DNA of 64,000 nt from Streptomyces asiaticus (GTDB lineage Bacteria > Actinomycetota > Actinomycetes > Streptomycetales > Streptomycetaceae), in assembly GCF_018138715.1 (NCBI RefSeq), contig NZ_JAGSHX010000006.1, positions 372,001 to 436,000 on the forward strand. The letters are read 5' to 3'. The position numbers were made by a program, and so were the translations under genes. The notes beneath the pieces were generated by a model. It saw only the letters and a program-made list of their open reading frames with translations, made no database searches and was not told where the DNA came from. Below, piece after piece: positions 29,527-58,549 of this stretch (position 1 is the first letter of the stretch; every line of letters begins with the position of its first letter).

Positions 29527-32500
29527 TCAGAGGTCGTTCTTGTCGTAGGCCATGCGCACGAGGTCATCCACGTCCAGGTCGTCGATGGACTCGGCGGGCT
29601 CCTCGTCCGCCGGTGCGCCGGCGGGGTCCTGGGAACCGGCCAGCCGCAGCAGCTCGTCCAGCAGTCCGGACTCGCGCAGCCGGAGCAGCGGGATGGAGGT
29701 CAACGCCCTGCGGACGTCGGCCTCTTCGGGGTCGAGGGCGGTGGCGTCGGTGGCGGCGGCGTCGTCGGGGAAGAGTTCGGCGCCGATGTGTCCGGCGAGC
29801 TCCTCCGCGCTCGGATAGTCGAAGACGACGGTGACGGGGAAGCGGAGCCCGGTGGCGGTGCCCAGGCGGTTGCGCAGGTCGACGGCGCTCAGGGAGTCGA
29901 AGCCCAGCTCGCGGAAGGCGCGCGTGGCGTCGACGGCCTCGGGGCCGGAGTAGCCGAGGACGGTGGCGATCTGCGAGCGCACCAGCGACAGCACGGCCGC
30001 CTGCCGGTCCGCCGGAGCCAGCTCGGCCAGCCGGTCGCGCAGCGAGGAGGACTCGCCGGTCGCGTCCGCCCGGGTGTCGGCGTCGGCCGCGAGGATCCGC
30101 GCCACCTCGGGCACCTGGCCGATGAGCGGGCTGGGCCGGGCCGAGGTGAAGACGGGGACGAACCGCTCCCAGTCCACGTCGGCGACCACGACCACGGTCT
30201 CGTCCCGCTCCATCACCTGCCAGAACGCGTCGATGGCGAGCCGGGGGGACATGAACGGGATGCCCCGGCCGCGCAGTTGCTCCTCGGCGAGGTTGGCGGC
30301 CATCCCGCCCTCCTCGGGGCTCCAGATGCCCCACACCACCGAGGTGGCGGTGAGGCCACGGGCCCGGCGGTGCTCGGCGAGCCCGTCGAGATAGGCGTTG
30401 GCGGCGGCGTACGCACCGTGTTCGCCACTGCCCCAGACGGCCGAGATGGAGGAGAAGAGCACGAAGGAGTCGAGCGTGTCCCGGTCGAAGAGGGCGTCCA
30501 GGTTCGCCGCGCCCGCGACCTTGGCCTCCGCCGTGTCCGCGAACTCGTCCAGATCGGTGTCGGCGAGCGGGACGAGCACACCGGCACCGGCGATGTGCAG
30601 TACGGAACGGATCGGCGGGCCCTCGGCCTCCACCTTCCGTACGAGCGCCTCCAGCGCGGCGCGGTCGGCCACATCGCACGCGGCCACGGTGACCTTGGCA
30701 CCGAGCTCGGTCAGCTCGGCCTTGAGCTTGTCCGCGCCGGGGGCCTCGGGGCCACGGCGGCTGGTGAGCACGAGGTGTTCGGCACCGGCCCGGGCCAGCC
30801 GGCGGGCGATCTGGGCTCCGACGCCACCGGTGCCACCGGTGAGCAGCACGGTGCCCTCGGGGTTCCACGCGGGGCCGCTGCCCCGGTGCTCCGCGGCCCG
30901 TACCAGCCGCCGGACGAACACCCCGGACGGCCGCAGGGCCAGCTGGTCCTCGTCGTCGACGCGGCCCGCGAGCACACCGCACAGCCGGGTGGTCACCCGG
31001 CCGTCGACGGTGTCCGGCAGGTCGACCATGCCGCCCCAGCGCTGGGGGTGTTCGAGGGCGGCGACCCGGCCCAGCCCCCATACGGCCGCCTGGGCGGGGC
31101 TGTCGAGGGCGTCGGTGCCGCCGACGGACACGCCGCCGCGGGTGGCCAGCCACAGCGGGGCGTCCAGCCCGGTGTCGCCGAGGGCCTGGACGAGGGTGAG
31201 GGTGAGCGCGAGCCCCATGGGCACGCCCGCGTGGGCGGGGTGCGGTGCGTCGGGGAGCCCGAGCAGCGAGAGCACCCCGGCCGGGGCGACCCCGGCGGTG
31301 GCCTCGGCGAGCCGCGCGGCGACCGCGGCGCGGTCGGCCTCGGCCACCTCGACGGTGACGACCGTGGCGCCGTGGGTCTCCAGACCGGCGCGTACGGCGT
31401 CGACGAGCTCGGTGCCGGGGTGTCCGACGGGGTGTCCGACGAGGTTTCCGGCCGGGACCGCGAGCAGCCAGGTGCCGGTCAGGGCCGCCGATGCCGGGTC
31501 CGGCACCCGGTTCCAGGTGACGTGGTAGCGCCAGGAGTCGAGCACGGACCGCTCGCGGCGGCCGCGCCGCCAGGAGGACAGCGCCGGGAGCACGGTCCGC
31601 AGCGACGACCGCTCGTCGTCGGCGTCCACGGCCAGCGCGGCGGTCAGCGCGGCCAGGTCCTCACGTTCGACGGCGTCCCAGAACTCGGCGTCCATCGGGT
31701 CGCCCCCGGTGGCGGCCGCCTGCGCCACGGGCCGCTCCAGCCAGTAACGCTGCCGCTGGAAGGCGTACGTGGGCAAGTCCACCACGGACGCGCCCAGCCC
31801 GGCGAACACCGCCGCCCAGTCGACGGCGACGCCCCGGACGAACGCCTCGCCCAGCGAGGTGATGAACCGCTCCGGACCACCCTCGTCACGCCGCAGCGAC
31901 CCCACGACCACGGCGTCCTCGGCGGTCGCCTGGAGCGGCATGGTCAGCACCGGATGCGGCGACATCTCCAGGAACGTGCCGAACCCCGCGGCCGACAGAG
32001 CCCGCACCGCCGACTCCAGCTCGACCGTCTCGCGCAGATTGGTGTACCAGTACCCGGCGTCCAGAGCCGCGGTGTCCAGGGGTGTGCCCGTGACCGTGGA
32101 GTGGAAGGTGATGTCCGAGGTGCGCGTGCGGATCGGGGCGAGCAGGTCGAGCAACTCCTCACGGAGCGCCTCCACATGGGCCGAGTGGGACGCGTAGTCC
32201 ACCGGGATCAGCTTCGCCCGTACCTCCTCGGCCTCGCACTCCGCCTGAAGTTCACGCAGCGCCTCCGGATCACCGGACACCACGATCGAACCCGGGCCAT
32301 TGACCGCCGCCACCGAGATACGCCCATCCCAGGCCGTGATCCGCTCCCGCACCCGACCGGCACCCTCCGAGACGGACATCATGCCGCCGTGTCCGGCCAG
32401 CCCACGTCCGATGGCCTGCGAGCGCAGCGCCACCACCCGCGCCCCGTCCTCCAACGACAACGCACCCGCCACCACCGCCGCCGCGATCTCCCCCTGCGAA

Positions 32501-34470
32501 TGCCCCACCACAGCCGCAGGAACCACCCCACACGCCCGCCACACCTCCGCCAACGACACCATCACCGCCCACAACGCCGGCTGCACCACATCCACCCGCT
32601 CCAACGCCTTCTCATCCCCCAGCACATCCGCCAACGACCAGTCCACAAACGCCGACAACGCCACCTCACACTCCGCGACCCGCCCCGCGAACACCGGCGA
32701 GCAATCCAGCAACTCCACCGCCATCCCCACCCACTGCGACCCCTGCCCCGGAAACACGAACACCGGCTTCCCGGCGTGGCCCGCCACGCCCTGGGCCACC
32801 AGGCCACCGGGCTCGGCCCGGGTGAGCGCCGTCAGCCCGGCGCGGAAGTCCTCGACGCCACCACCGACCACCACCGCGCGGTGGTCGAAGCGGGCGCGGG
32901 TAGTGGCCAGCGAGAACCCCACGTCCGCCGGGGACGGCTCCGGACCCTCCGCGAGACGCGCCAGCAGCCGCTCCGCCTGCCCGCGCAGACCCGACTCGGT
33001 CTTGGCCGACAGCACCCACGGCACCGCCGCGCCACCCACGGGTGCCACGCCCTCGGTCGACCTGTCCGCGGGCCCGGTGGCCTCGGGGGCCTCGGGGGCC
33101 TGCTCGATGATGGCGTGGGCGTTGGTGCCGCTGGCGCCGAAGGCGGACACCCCGGCGCGGCGGACCCGCCCGGTCTCCGGCCACGGCCGGGCCTCGGTGA
33201 GCAGTTCGACGGCGCCCGAGGTCCAGTCCACGTTGGGCGACGGCTCCTGGATGTGCAGGGTGCTGGGCAGCACCCCGTGGCGGATCGCCTGCACCATCTT
33301 GATCACACCGCCGACCCCCGCGGCGGCGGCCGTGTGGCCGATGTTGGACTTCAGCGAGCCGAGCCAGAGCGGCCGGTCGGCCGGGCGGTTCCCGCCGTAC
33401 GTGGCCAGCAGGGCGTTCGCCTCGATGGGGTCGCCCAGCGACGTCCCCGTGCCGTGTGCCTCCACCACGTCCACATCGGTGCCGGACAGGGTGGCGTTGG
33501 CCAGCGCCTGGCGGATCACCCGCTGCTGGGCACGGCCGTTGGGCGCGGTGAGACCGTTGCTGGCGCCGTCCTGGTTGACGGCGCTGCCGCGGACCACCGC
33601 GAGCACGGTGTGGCCGTTGCGGCGGGCGTCCGAGAGCCGTTCCAGCAGCAGCACCCCGACGCCCTCGCCCCAGGCGGTGCCGTCGGCCGTCGAGGAGAAC
33701 GCCTGGCAGCGGGAGGAGGTGGACAGCGCCCGCTGGCGGCTGAACTCGATGAAGCCGCTCGGCGTGGACATCACGGTGGTGCCGCCGGTGAGCGCCATCG
33801 AGCAGTCGCCCTGGCGCAGCGCCTGGCACGCCATGTGCAGCGCCACCAGCGAGGACGAGCACATGGTGTCGACCGTGACGGCCGGTCCCTCCAGGCCCAG
33901 GGTGTAGGCGACCCGGCCGGAGAGGATGGCGCCCGAGGCGCCCATGGACATCTGGCCTTCGAGCCCCTCGGGGAGTTCGGTCAGACCGCGGGCGTAGTCG
34001 AAGTCGGTGGCGCCCATGAAGATGCCGGTGTCGCTGCCGCGCAGGGTGCCCGGGTCGATTCCGGCCCGTTCGAAGGTCTCCCACACCACTTCCAGCAGCA
34101 GCCGCTGCTGCGGGTCCATGGTGAGGGCCTCGCGCGGCGAGATACCGAAGAACGCCGGGTCGAACTGGTCCACGTCCTGGAGGAATCCGCCCTGGCGGGC
34201 GTAGGTGCGGCCCTCGCGGTCGGGGTCCGGGTCGAAGAGGTTCGGCAGGTCCCAGCCCCGGTCGGCCGGGAAGTCGCGCATGCCGTCCCGGCCTTCGGCC
34301 ACGGCCTGCCACAGGTCCTCGGGGGACCGGATGTCGCCCGCGTAGCGGCAGTTCATCGCCACGATGGCGATGGGCTCGGGGGCCTGCAACTCCTGGATCC
34401 GGCGGTGGGCGGCGCGGAGATGGCCGGTGGCCCGCTTGAGGTAGTCGCGCAGCTTCTTCTCGTTGTCCAT
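29527..34470 (-). CDS. Type I PKS, module 4 (KS-AT-KR-ACP)
   Basis: 1647 residues. KS 33-455, with active-site Cys near 203 in DTMCSSS (Met in place of the usual Ala). AT 560-860 has GHSQG and YASH, predicting methylmalonyl-CoA and the C8 methyl. The KR has no LDD motif; it has Trp 8 residues before the catalytic Tyr (near 1353) and His 3 residues before it, the A2-type pattern. It should make the C9 hydroxyl. ACP Ser is near 1522. The C-terminus ends in an acidic docking tail ([18 protein letters not shown]). Start ATG 34470 follows GAGGAG, 61 nt after PKS2. Confidence 0.96.
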   Translation of the reverse strand: MDNEKKLRDYLKRATGHLRAAHRRIQELQAPEPIAIVAMNCRYAGDIRSPEDLWQAVAEGRDGMRDFPADRGWDLPNLFDPDPDREGRTYARQGGFLQDVDQFDPAFFGISPREALTMDPQQRLLLEVVWETFERAGIDPGTLRGSDTGIFMGATDFDYARGLTELPEGLEGQMSMGASGAILSGRVAYTLGLEGPAVTVDTMCSSSLVALHMACQALRQGDCSMALTGGTTVMSTPSGFIEFSRQRALSTSSRCQAFSSTADGTAWGEGVGVLLLERLSDARRNGHTVLAVVRGSAVNQDGASNGLTAPNGRAQQRVIRQALANATLSGTDVDVVEAHGTGTSLGDPIEANALLATYGGNRPADRPLWLGSLKSNIGHTAAAAGVGGVIKMVQAIRHGVLPSTLHIQEPSPNVDWTSGAVELLTEARPWPETGRVRRAGVSAFGASGTNAHAIIEQAPEAPEATGPADRSTEGVAPVGGAAVPWVLSAKTESGLRGQAERLLARLAEGPEPSPADVGFSLATTRARFDHRAVVVGGGVEDFRAGLTALTRAEPGGLVAQGVAGHAGKPVFVFPGQGSQWVGMAVELLDCSPVFAGRVAECEVALSAFVDWSLADVLGDEKALERVDVVQPALWAVMVSLAEVWRACGVVPAAVVGHSQGEIAAAVVAGALSLEDGARVVALRSQAIGRGLAGHGGMMSVSEGAGRVRERITAWDGRISVAAVNGPGSIVVSGDPEALRELQAECEAEEVRAKLIPVDYASHSAHVEALREELLDLLAPIRTRTSDITFHSTVTGTPLDTAALDAGYWYTNLRETVELESAVRALSAAGFGTFLEMSPHPVLTMPLQATAEDAVVVGSLRRDEGGPERFITSLGEAFVRGVAVDWAAVFAGLGASVVDLPTYAFQRQRYWLERPVAQAAATGGDPMDAEFWDAVEREDLAALTAALAVDADDERSSLRTVLPALSSWRRGRRERSVLDSWRYHVTWNRVPDPASAALTGTWLLAVPAGNLVGHPVGHPGTELVDAVRAGLETHGATVVTVEVAEADRAAVAARLAEATAGVAPAGVLSLLGLPDAPHPAHAGVPMGLALTLTLVQALGDTGLDAPLWLATRGGVSVGGTDALDSPAQAAVWGLGRVAALEHPQRWGGMVDLPDTVDGRVTTRLCGVLAGRVDDEDQLALRPSGVFVRRLVRAAEHRGSGPAWNPEGTVLLTGGTGGVGAQIARRLARAGAEHLVLTSRRGPEAPGADKLKAELTELGAKVTVAACDVADRAALEALVRKVEAEGPPIRSVLHIAGAGVLVPLADTDLDEFADTAEAKVAGAANLDALFDRDTLDSFVLFSSISAVWGSGEHGAYAAANAYLDGLAEHRRARGLTATSVVWGIWSPEEGGMAANLAEEQLRGRGIPFMSPRLAIDAFWQVMERDETVVVVADVDWERFVPVFTSARPSPLIGQVPEVARILAADADTRADATGESSSLRDRLAELAPADRQAAVLSLVRSQIATVLGYSGPEAVDATRAFRELGFDSLSAVDLRNRLGTATGLRFPVTVVFDYPSAEELAGHIGAELFPDDAAATDATALDPEEADVRRALTSIPLLRLRESGLLDELLRLAGSQDPAGAPADEEPAESIDDLDVDDLVRMAYDKNDL
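31808..32766 (-). repeat. Near-identical AT segment, module 4 copy
   Basis: Partner of 26837-27795. The same diverged patch falls at about 32050-32190. Both copies use T- and G-ending codons (TTT, TTG, GAT, GGG) more than the flanking KS and KR regions. Confidence 0.85.
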
Positions 34471-34531
34471 GGTCGTCAGCTCCTCAAGAGGGCCGGAACG
34501 TCGGTGGCGGCCGGGGCGGTGGCGCGGCGGT

Positions 34532-52983
<18,452 letters not shown>

Positions 52984-53050
52984 CACGACCTCAGACTCTT
53001 CTCTCAGTTGAGATTACGACGCGACTGGACTGACCATGATCCGAAAGTCG

Positions 53051-53118
53051 ACGGTATGGGGCGGGAGTCGGCTCAACCACCCCTAACCGCATCCACCCCT
53101 AACCCTTGGCGTAGGGGT
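53051..53118 (-). promoter_or_regulatory. PKS-operon promoter with TAGGGG boxes and inverted copy
   Basis: On the minus strand TAGGGG lies at 53101-53096 and 53085-53080, 16 bp apart. The proximal box is followed after 23 nt by TACCGT (53056-53051), a candidate -10. A third copy at 53112-53117 points the other way, making ACCCCTA-N10-TAGGGGT (53095-53118), a 7-bp inverted repeat just past the stop of the 4,6-dehydratase gene. That repeat could also help end the upstream transcript. Confidence 0.7.
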
Positions 53119-53120
53119 GG

Positions 53121-54095
53121 TCACCTCTTCTTGAGCGGTTCCCACCAACCGCGGTGTGTCATGTACCACTTGGCGGTTTCCGCGAGGCCGTGTCCGAACG
53201 ACATCTCGGGGCGGTAGCCGAGTTCGGCGGAGATTTTCGCGATGTCCACCGAGTAACGGCGGTCATGGCCCTTGCGGTCGGCCACCCGCTCGATCAGGGA
53301 CCGGTCGGCGCCCAGCAGTTCGAGCAGCTGTTCCGTGAGTTCCAGATTGGTCAGTTCGGTGCCGCCGCCGATGTTGTAGACCTCTCCCGGGCGGCCGTTC
53401 TCGGCGACCAGGGCGATACCGCGGCAGTGGTCGTCCACGTGCAGCCAGTCCCGGACATTCCCGCCGTCGCCGTAGAGCGGTACCGGTTTGCCGTCCATGA
53501 GGTTGGTGACGAAGAGCGGTATGACCTTCTCGGGGTGCTGGTACGGGCCGTAGTTGTTGGAGCAGCGGGTCACACAGACGGGCAGTCCATGGGTGCGGTG
53601 GAAGGCCCGGGCCAGCAGATCTGAGGACGCCTTGGACGCGGAATACGGCGAGTTGGGTTCGAGTGGTTCCTCCTCGCTCCAGGAGCCGCTTTCGATGGAG
53701 CCGTAGACCTCGTCCGTGGAGACGTGGACGAACTTTCCGACCTCCGCGTTCGCGGCCGCGTTGAGGAGGGTGTGGGTGCCCAGGACATTGGTGCGCACGA
53801 ATTCCTCGGCGCCGGATATCGAGCGGTCGACATGCGATTCCGCGGCGAAGTGAACCACCAGATCGGTGTCCCGCAGCAGCTTGCCGACGAGCTCGCCGTC
53901 GCAGATGTCACCGCGGACGAAGCGCAGCCGGGGGCTGTCCGCGACCTCGGCCAGGTTGGCCTCGTTGCCCGCGTAGGTGAGCTTGTCGACCACCACGACC
54001 TGGGCGTCCGCCCAAGCCGGGTACGCCCCTGTCAGGGTCTGCCGGACGAAGTGGGAGCCGATGAAGCCCGCGCCGCCGGTCACAACTATGCGCAC
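53121..54095 (-). CDS. rmlB: dTDP-glucose 4,6-dehydratase
   Basis: A 324-residue extended SDR. The NAD loop is TGGAGFIGSHF, the catalytic Thr-Asp-Glu is in VSTDEVYGSI, and the Tyr-Lys pair is in YSASKAS. It converts dTDP-glucose to dTDP-4-keto-6-deoxyglucose, the branch point to all 6-deoxyhexoses. I prefer GTG 54095 (protein MRIVVTGGAGF, GAAGGG 9 nt upstream) to a TTG at 54104. It lies 13 nt after rmlA in the same operon. Length and motifs are complete. Confidence 0.96.
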   Translation of the reverse strand: MRIVVTGGAGFIGSHFVRQTLTGAYPAWADAQVVVVDKLTYAGNEANLAEVADSPRLRFVRGDICDGELVGKLLRDTDLVVHFAAESHVDRSISGAEEFVRTNVLGTHTLLNAAANAEVGKFVHVSTDEVYGSIESGSWSEEEPLEPNSPYSASKASSDLLARAFHRTHGLPVCVTRCSNNYGPYQHPEKVIPLFVTNLMDGKPVPLYGDGGNVRDWLHVDDHCRGIALVAENGRPGEVYNIGGGTELTNLELTEQLLELLGADRSLIERVADRKGHDRRYSVDIAKISAELGYRPEMSFGHGLAETAKWYMTHRGWWEPLKKR

Positions 54096-54108
54096 TGGAG
54101 ACAACCCT

Positions 54109-54981
54109 TCAGCGGTTATTGGCCGCGATATCCATCAGATAGTGTCCGTAGTCCGTCTTGCTGAGCTCCGCACCGAGCTCATAGCAGGCGGCGGCGTCGA
54201 TGAACCCCATGCGGAAGGCTATCTCCTCGAGACAGGCGATCCGCACGCCCTGGCGCTGCTCCAGAAGCTGCACATACTGCCCCGCCTGAAGCAGCGAGTC
54301 ATGGGTTCCGGTGTCCAGCCAGGCGAATCCGCGGCCGAGCCCCACCAGTCTGGCCTTTCCGCGTTCCAGATAGACGCGGTTGACGTCGGTGATCTCCAGT
54401 TCGCCGCGTGCGGAGGGTCTTACGTTCTTGGCGATGTCCACGACGTCGTTGTCGTAGAGATACAGACCGGTGATCGCCAGATTGGATTTGGGGGCGGCCG
54501 GCTTCTCCTCGAGGGAGATCAGCCGACCCCGCTCATCCATTTCCCCGACCCCGTAGCGCTCGGGGTCCTTGACTCCGTAGCCGAAGAGCACACAGCCGTC
54601 GACATGGCTTGCCTCATCGTGCAGCATCTTCGAGAACCCGGGCCCGTGGAAGATATTGTCGCCGAGGACCAGCGCCACCTGTTCGTCGCCGATGAACTCG
54701 GCTCCGATGATGAATGCCTCGGCGATTCCATTGGCTTCGGGCTGCTCGGCGTACTCGATCGAAAGACCCAGCCGGGCGCCGTCGCCGAGAAGCGCGCGGA
54801 ACAGCTCCACATGGAGCGGGGTCGAGATGATCTGGATTTCCCTGACGCCGCCGAGCATGAGCACCGACAGCGGGTAATAGATCATCGGTTTGTTGTAGAC
54901 GGGAAGGATCTGCTTCGACACCGCATGTGTCAAAGGATGCAGTCGGGTACCGCTTCCTCCGGCGAGGACTATGCCCTTCAT
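54109..54981 (-). CDS. rmlA: Glucose-1-phosphate thymidylyltransferase
   Basis: A 290-residue nucleotidyltransferase starting [16 protein letters not shown], which carries the signature nucleotide-binding loop. Further family motifs are [24 protein letters not shown] and [10 protein letters not shown]. It makes dTDP-glucose, the first committed step of the sugar branch. The ATG at 54981 gives the standard family length; a frame-matched upstream ATG would add 35 residues with no homology. The RBS is weak. It is followed by rmlB. Confidence 0.96.
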   Translation of the reverse strand: MKGIVLAGGSGTRLHPLTHAVSKQILPVYNKPMIYYPLSVLMLGGVREIQIISTPLHVELFRALLGDGARLGLSIEYAEQPEANGIAEAFIIGAEFIGDEQVALVLGDNIFHGPGFSKMLHDEASHVDGCVLFGYGVKDPERYGVGEMDERGRLISLEEKPAAPKSNLAITGLYLYDNDVVDIAKNVRPSARGELEITDVNRVYLERGKARLVGLGRGFAWLDTGTHDSLLQAGQYVQLLEQRQGVRIACLEEIAFRMGFIDAAACYELGAELSKTDYGHYLMDIAANNR

Positions 54982-55034
54982 GCGGCCAGAAGCTATCAAC
55001 GCGGCCGGCCCGCGCTCCAGGTCTGTCGCGGCGA

Positions 55035-55070
55035 TAGGGGGGTAATCAGGGGTGGGCATGGAACAGGGGT
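55035..55070 (+). promoter_or_regulatory. Three reversed G-box copies before rmlA
   Basis: TAGGGG at 55035-55040 and CAGGGGT at 55047-55053 and 55064-55070 are read on the plus strand, opposite to rmlA and to the orientation at the other cluster promoters. They lie between the LAL regulator stop and the rmlA start. Whether they serve rmlA is uncertain. Confidence 0.4.
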
Positions 55071-55090
55071 GGCCGCGTGTGGCCACCCCT
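55065..55090 (-). terminator. Hairpin after the LAL regulator gene
   Basis: A perfect 10-bp inverted repeat, AGGGGTGGCC and GGCCACCCCT, around a 6-nt loop. It begins 27 nt past the stop codon of the LAL gene on the minus strand. There is no U-tract. One arm contains a CAGGGGT copy, so the site may combine termination with regulation. Confidence 0.6.
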
Positions 55091-55116
55091 TCCGCGGGAC
55101 ATCGCCCCGTCTTCGC

Positions 55117-57993
55117 TCAGGCGATTTCGTCCACCTGGGCCCGGAGCGCGGTCGGCAGCTGCTGCCGGCTCCTGATATTCAGCTTGCGGTACACCCGCGT
55201 CAAATGCTGTTCCACCGTGCTGATGGTGATGAACAGGCTGGCGGCTATTTCCCGGTTCGTATAACCGTCCACCGCCAGGGCGGCCACCCGGGCCTCGGAT
55301 TCGCTGAGCTTGGTGCCCAGGGACGGCGGCACCGCCGGTTTCGGGCCGAGCGGTCCGGACACCGGCCGCACCACCGGCCGTGGATCGCGGGCCTCCAGAC
55401 CGGAGTCGAGACGGATCCGGGCGCACAGCTCCTCGGCGCCGCACTCCTTGGCCATCCGCCAGGCCCGGCCCATGATGGCGTCGGCCCGCCCCAGCTCCCC
55501 GGATCCGCGCAGCGTACGTCCCAGATCGTCCAGCGCCCGGGCCAGCTCCAGGCGGTCGCCGGAGCACTGGAGCTCCTCGACGGCCTGGCCGAGCAGCCGG
55601 GACCGGTTCTCGATGTCGCCCGCCGCGGCCAGTAACCGCAGGGAGACGCCACGGACCCGGGAGTCCCCGGCGCCGTTCCTGGCCAGCTGTTCGGAGACCA
55701 GGTTGGCGGCCTTCTCCCGGTCGCCGAGCTCCAGCCATGCCTCGGCGGCGTCCGACCGCCAGGGCAGCAGCGCCGGCTGGTCGAGCTCCCACAGCTGGGC
55801 GAGCCGGCCGGCCATGAGGAATTCGCCGAGCGCGGCGTTGATGCGGTTGGTGGCCAGGTAGTAGCGGCCGCGGGCGCGGGTGTAGCCCAGTCCGTAAATG
55901 CTCTTGAACAGCGCCTCGGGGACCGGACGGCTCAGATGCCGCGCCGCCGCGTCATGCTTGCCCATCTCCGTGTACGCCAGGATCTGGCTGGCCAGGGGGC
56001 CGCCGATGAAGACGCTTCCGTCGCGGCCCGGCACGATCTCCAGGGCGGTGGTCGCATAGGCCGCCGACTCCACGAGATTGCCCTGCCGCAGGGCGATTTC
56101 GGCGCGGATCGAGGCGAAGATGGCCCGCCAGCCCGGCGCCCGGCGCCGCTCGGCCTCCTCCATCAGCGCGTCGCACCACGGCGCCGCCTTGTCCGGGCGG
56201 CCCGCGTACACCAGCGCGTTCACCGAATTGACGATGGGCTCGAAGGTGGCGTCGGTGAGCGGCGAGACATCGAGCACCTTCTCCGCCGCGGCCACCGGCG
56301 ACTCCTCGCTCCCCCCGCGGCCGAAGAAGCCGCTGAACGCCGCCGTGATCGTCGACAGCGCGGAGGGTCTGCGGGATCTGAGCTGCGCACGGAGGGCGCC
56401 GCCGTCCTCGCCCTGGCGCGCCGTGGCCCCGGGGGCCCGGTCCTGCGCACCGGACTCCTGGGCCCAGCGGGTGGTCAGCCGGAACTGGGACATCGAGGTG
56501 GGTCCCGCGTTGCTCATCACGGCGTTGAGCCGGCCGATGGCACCGCGCGCCTCCTCGATCCGGCCGTGGGCGAGCAACAGCTCGATCAGCCGCCCGATAT
56601 GGGAGGCGGGCAGCCGGTCGGCGTACAGCGCGGCCAGCGGCTCCTCCAGCATCCGCTCGGACGCCGAGGGGTTGAGCCGCCACATGATCCCGGCGGTGCC
56701 GATCCTGATGCCGGCCCGCAGCTCCTCGTCCGCGCAGGCCGCGTACGCCAGCTCCAGGCAGGCCACCGCCAGCTTGGCGTCGTCCTCGGCGAGCGCCTGC
56801 TGCGCGGCGTCCCGCAGCAGCGGCACCGCCCAGGGCTCGTCCGCGGCCTGGGCGGCGAGCAGATGGCGGGCCACGGCGAGGGTCCCCCCGCCGCCCTGGT
56901 GCAGCAGAACGGCGGCGCGCCGGTTCATGTCCAGCCGGACCTCGGGGTCCATGTCCTCCAGCACCGCGGCCTCGACATACGGGTGACGGAAGGCGAGACC
57001 GTCGACGAGGCCCGCCGCGTCCAGCGCGGCGACTCCGCGGCGGGTTCCGGCGGGGCCGATGCGCAGCAGCCGGCCGAGGAGTTCGAGGGAGGCGGACGCC
57101 CCGAGCACCGCGATGCCCTCGGCCAGCCGGGAGACGGTGCGCCCACTGCGGTAGACGCAGGTGAGCACGGCCTGCACAAACATGTCGCCCACCACGGGCT
57201 CCACTGCGCGGCTGCGCCGTGGGGGCGCCCCCGCGGTGCGGTAATCGTCAATCACCGCGCGTAACAACAACGGATTACCGCCGCTCACCTCATACCAGGT
57301 GTAGGCCACATCGGTGGAATCCGGAAGTCCCAGACGGGTGGTGAGCAGATGTGCCGTCTCGTCCCAGGACAGCCGTTCCAGCCGCAGCCGCTGGAAATTG
57401 GGCTGGCGCAGCAGTTCGGTATTGAAGACCGCGTCTTGTCGTTCGCTGTCCGTCGCCTGTGCGAACACCATGAGGAGTTTGGCGGAGCGCGAACGGGTCG
57501 CCAGGTACAGCAGGTACTGAAGTGACGCCGCGTCGACGAGCTGGAGTTCGTCGACGCAGATCACCACCGGTTCGCGGGAGGCGAGTTCATGGAGTGCGGC
57601 ACGGAACTCCCGGGCTCCCTGGACATGGCTGGGGTTCGTGCCGACGGGGTCGCCACCTGGGGTTTCCCGGGGCGGTGCGGCGTCGAGGGCGCCGTGGTCG
57701 AGCGCCCGGCGCAGATGGTCGGCGGTCGCCCTGGGCAGCCGGGGCGAGTCCAGGAGCTGGCGCAGTGTGCCGAGCGGGGCCCGGTCGGCCGAGGTTCCGT
57801 ATGCCTTGAGGACGAGGGCTCCGGCCTTCGCCGCATGGGCCGTGACGGCTTCGAGCGTATGGGTCTTGCCACAACCGACCGCGCCCTCGACGAGCACGAT
57901 ACCCGCCTCCCCGGACAGGCATCTGGAAAATGCCCGCCGAAGTCTCTCGAATTGCGCGTCGAATTGTCTGGCTCTGGCCGATGAAAACACCAT
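55117..57993 (-). CDS. LAL-family LuxR transcriptional activator
   Basis: 958 residues from ATG 57993 (GGGGG 9 nt upstream; a TTG at 58002 is in frame). The N-terminal ATPase has Walker A GAVGCGKT near 37-44 and Walker B VVICVDELQLVD near 143-154. A long helical middle follows, then a C-terminal LuxR helix-turn-helix (LSESEARVAALAVDGYTNRE continuing to ISTVEQHLTRVYRKLNI). This is the size and plan of large ATP-binding LuxR activators found in many macrolide clusters. Codons 244 (57262-57264) and 787 (55633-55635) are TTA, the rare leucine codon read by the bldA tRNA. It is the only pathway-type activator in the window and the best candidate to bind the TAGGGG boxes. Confidence 0.95.
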   Translation of the reverse strand: MVFSSARARQFDAQFERLRRAFSRCLSGEAGIVLVEGAVGCGKTHTLEAVTAHAAKAGALVLKAYGTSADRAPLGTLRQLLDSPRLPRATADHLRRALDHGALDAAPPRETPGGDPVGTNPSHVQGAREFRAALHELASREPVVICVDELQLVDAASLQYLLYLATRSRSAKLLMVFAQATDSERQDAVFNTELLRQPNFQRLRLERLSWDETAHLLTTRLGLPDSTDVAYTWYEVSGGNPLLLRAVIDDYRTAGAPPRRSRAVEPVVGDMFVQAVLTCVYRSGRTVSRLAEGIAVLGASASLELLGRLLRIGPAGTRRGVAALDAAGLVDGLAFRHPYVEAAVLEDMDPEVRLDMNRRAAVLLHQGGGGTLAVARHLLAAQAADEPWAVPLLRDAAQQALAEDDAKLAVACLELAYAACADEELRAGIRIGTAGIMWRLNPSASERMLEEPLAALYADRLPASHIGRLIELLLAHGRIEEARGAIGRLNAVMSNAGPTSMSQFRLTTRWAQESGAQDRAPGATARQGEDGGALRAQLRSRRPSALSTITAAFSGFFGRGGSEESPVAAAEKVLDVSPLTDATFEPIVNSVNALVYAGRPDKAAPWCDALMEEAERRRAPGWRAIFASIRAEIALRQGNLVESAAYATTALEIVPGRDGSVFIGGPLASQILAYTEMGKHDAAARHLSRPVPEALFKSIYGLGYTRARGRYYLATNRINAALGEFLMAGRLAQLWELDQPALLPWRSDAAEAWLELGDREKAANLVSEQLARNGAGDSRVRGVSLRLLAAAGDIENRSRLLGQAVEELQCSGDRLELARALDDLGRTLRGSGELGRADAIMGRAWRMAKECGAEELCARIRLDSGLEARDPRPVVRPVSGPLGPKPAVPPSLGTKLSESEARVAALAVDGYTNREIAASLFITISTVEQHLTRVYRKLNIRSRQQLPTALRAQVDEIA

Positions 57994-58549
57994 TGCTCGC
58001 AACCCCCGAATGCGACGCGAAGCACTGCTACGGCAGTCCGAACGCCTCCCAGCAAGCTATACACCTACCGGTCACGCCACCATCGCCGCACGTAAAATCA
58101 TCGTTAACGAATTACCAATTCTGAGCGGACTGCCCGACGATCGACAAAAGCGATGCGAGTGAGACACCCCCACCTGGGGCAACACGTGGCAGCCGAAGCG
58201 CACCGACACCCTGACAACCTGCGCCACCCCCGTTCACGTGGGCATTTGTTCGGAACGGCCAGCATACACGAGACCCCCTAGCCGCACCCGGGAAAGCTCT
58301 CGACATCCTTGACTCCGACACGAAGTGGTCATACACAGAGGGTTTCGAGGATCCGTTTCGAACATTTATTTGCCCGTTTTGATCGCCAATGCGGTTCTTA
58401 TGTCTGTTGCCACTGGTAACCGCAAGTGATTCGCCGGGAATTCTCATGCCATAAAGCGGACAGAGGGTGGGCACGCCTATTCCCGCGCCGATGAATTCCG
58501 GAGCCACACACCTCGCCGTTGGACTGTTCCCATGGCATCTGACCCGCCG
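57994..58549. other. Intergenic region upstream of the LAL gene
   Basis: 556 bp without a credible gene, lower in GC than its surroundings. On the minus strand it holds one CTAGGGG (58281-58275) followed after 8 nt by TATGCT, a possible promoter with a leader of about 270 nt. Nearer the gene are a GAATT-ACC-AATTC inverted repeat (58109-58121) and GTTAAC (58103-58108). On the plus strand TTGACT (58309-58314), 17 nt and TACACA resemble a promoter, but no plus-strand gene follows. Confidence 0.5.

Noticed and set aside
58309..58337. Plus-strand sigma70-like promoter (TTGACT, 17 nt, TACACA)
   Set aside because: No plus-strand gene follows before 61638; it would only produce antisense RNA to the dehydrogenase gene. 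Kept as a mention, not as a feature.
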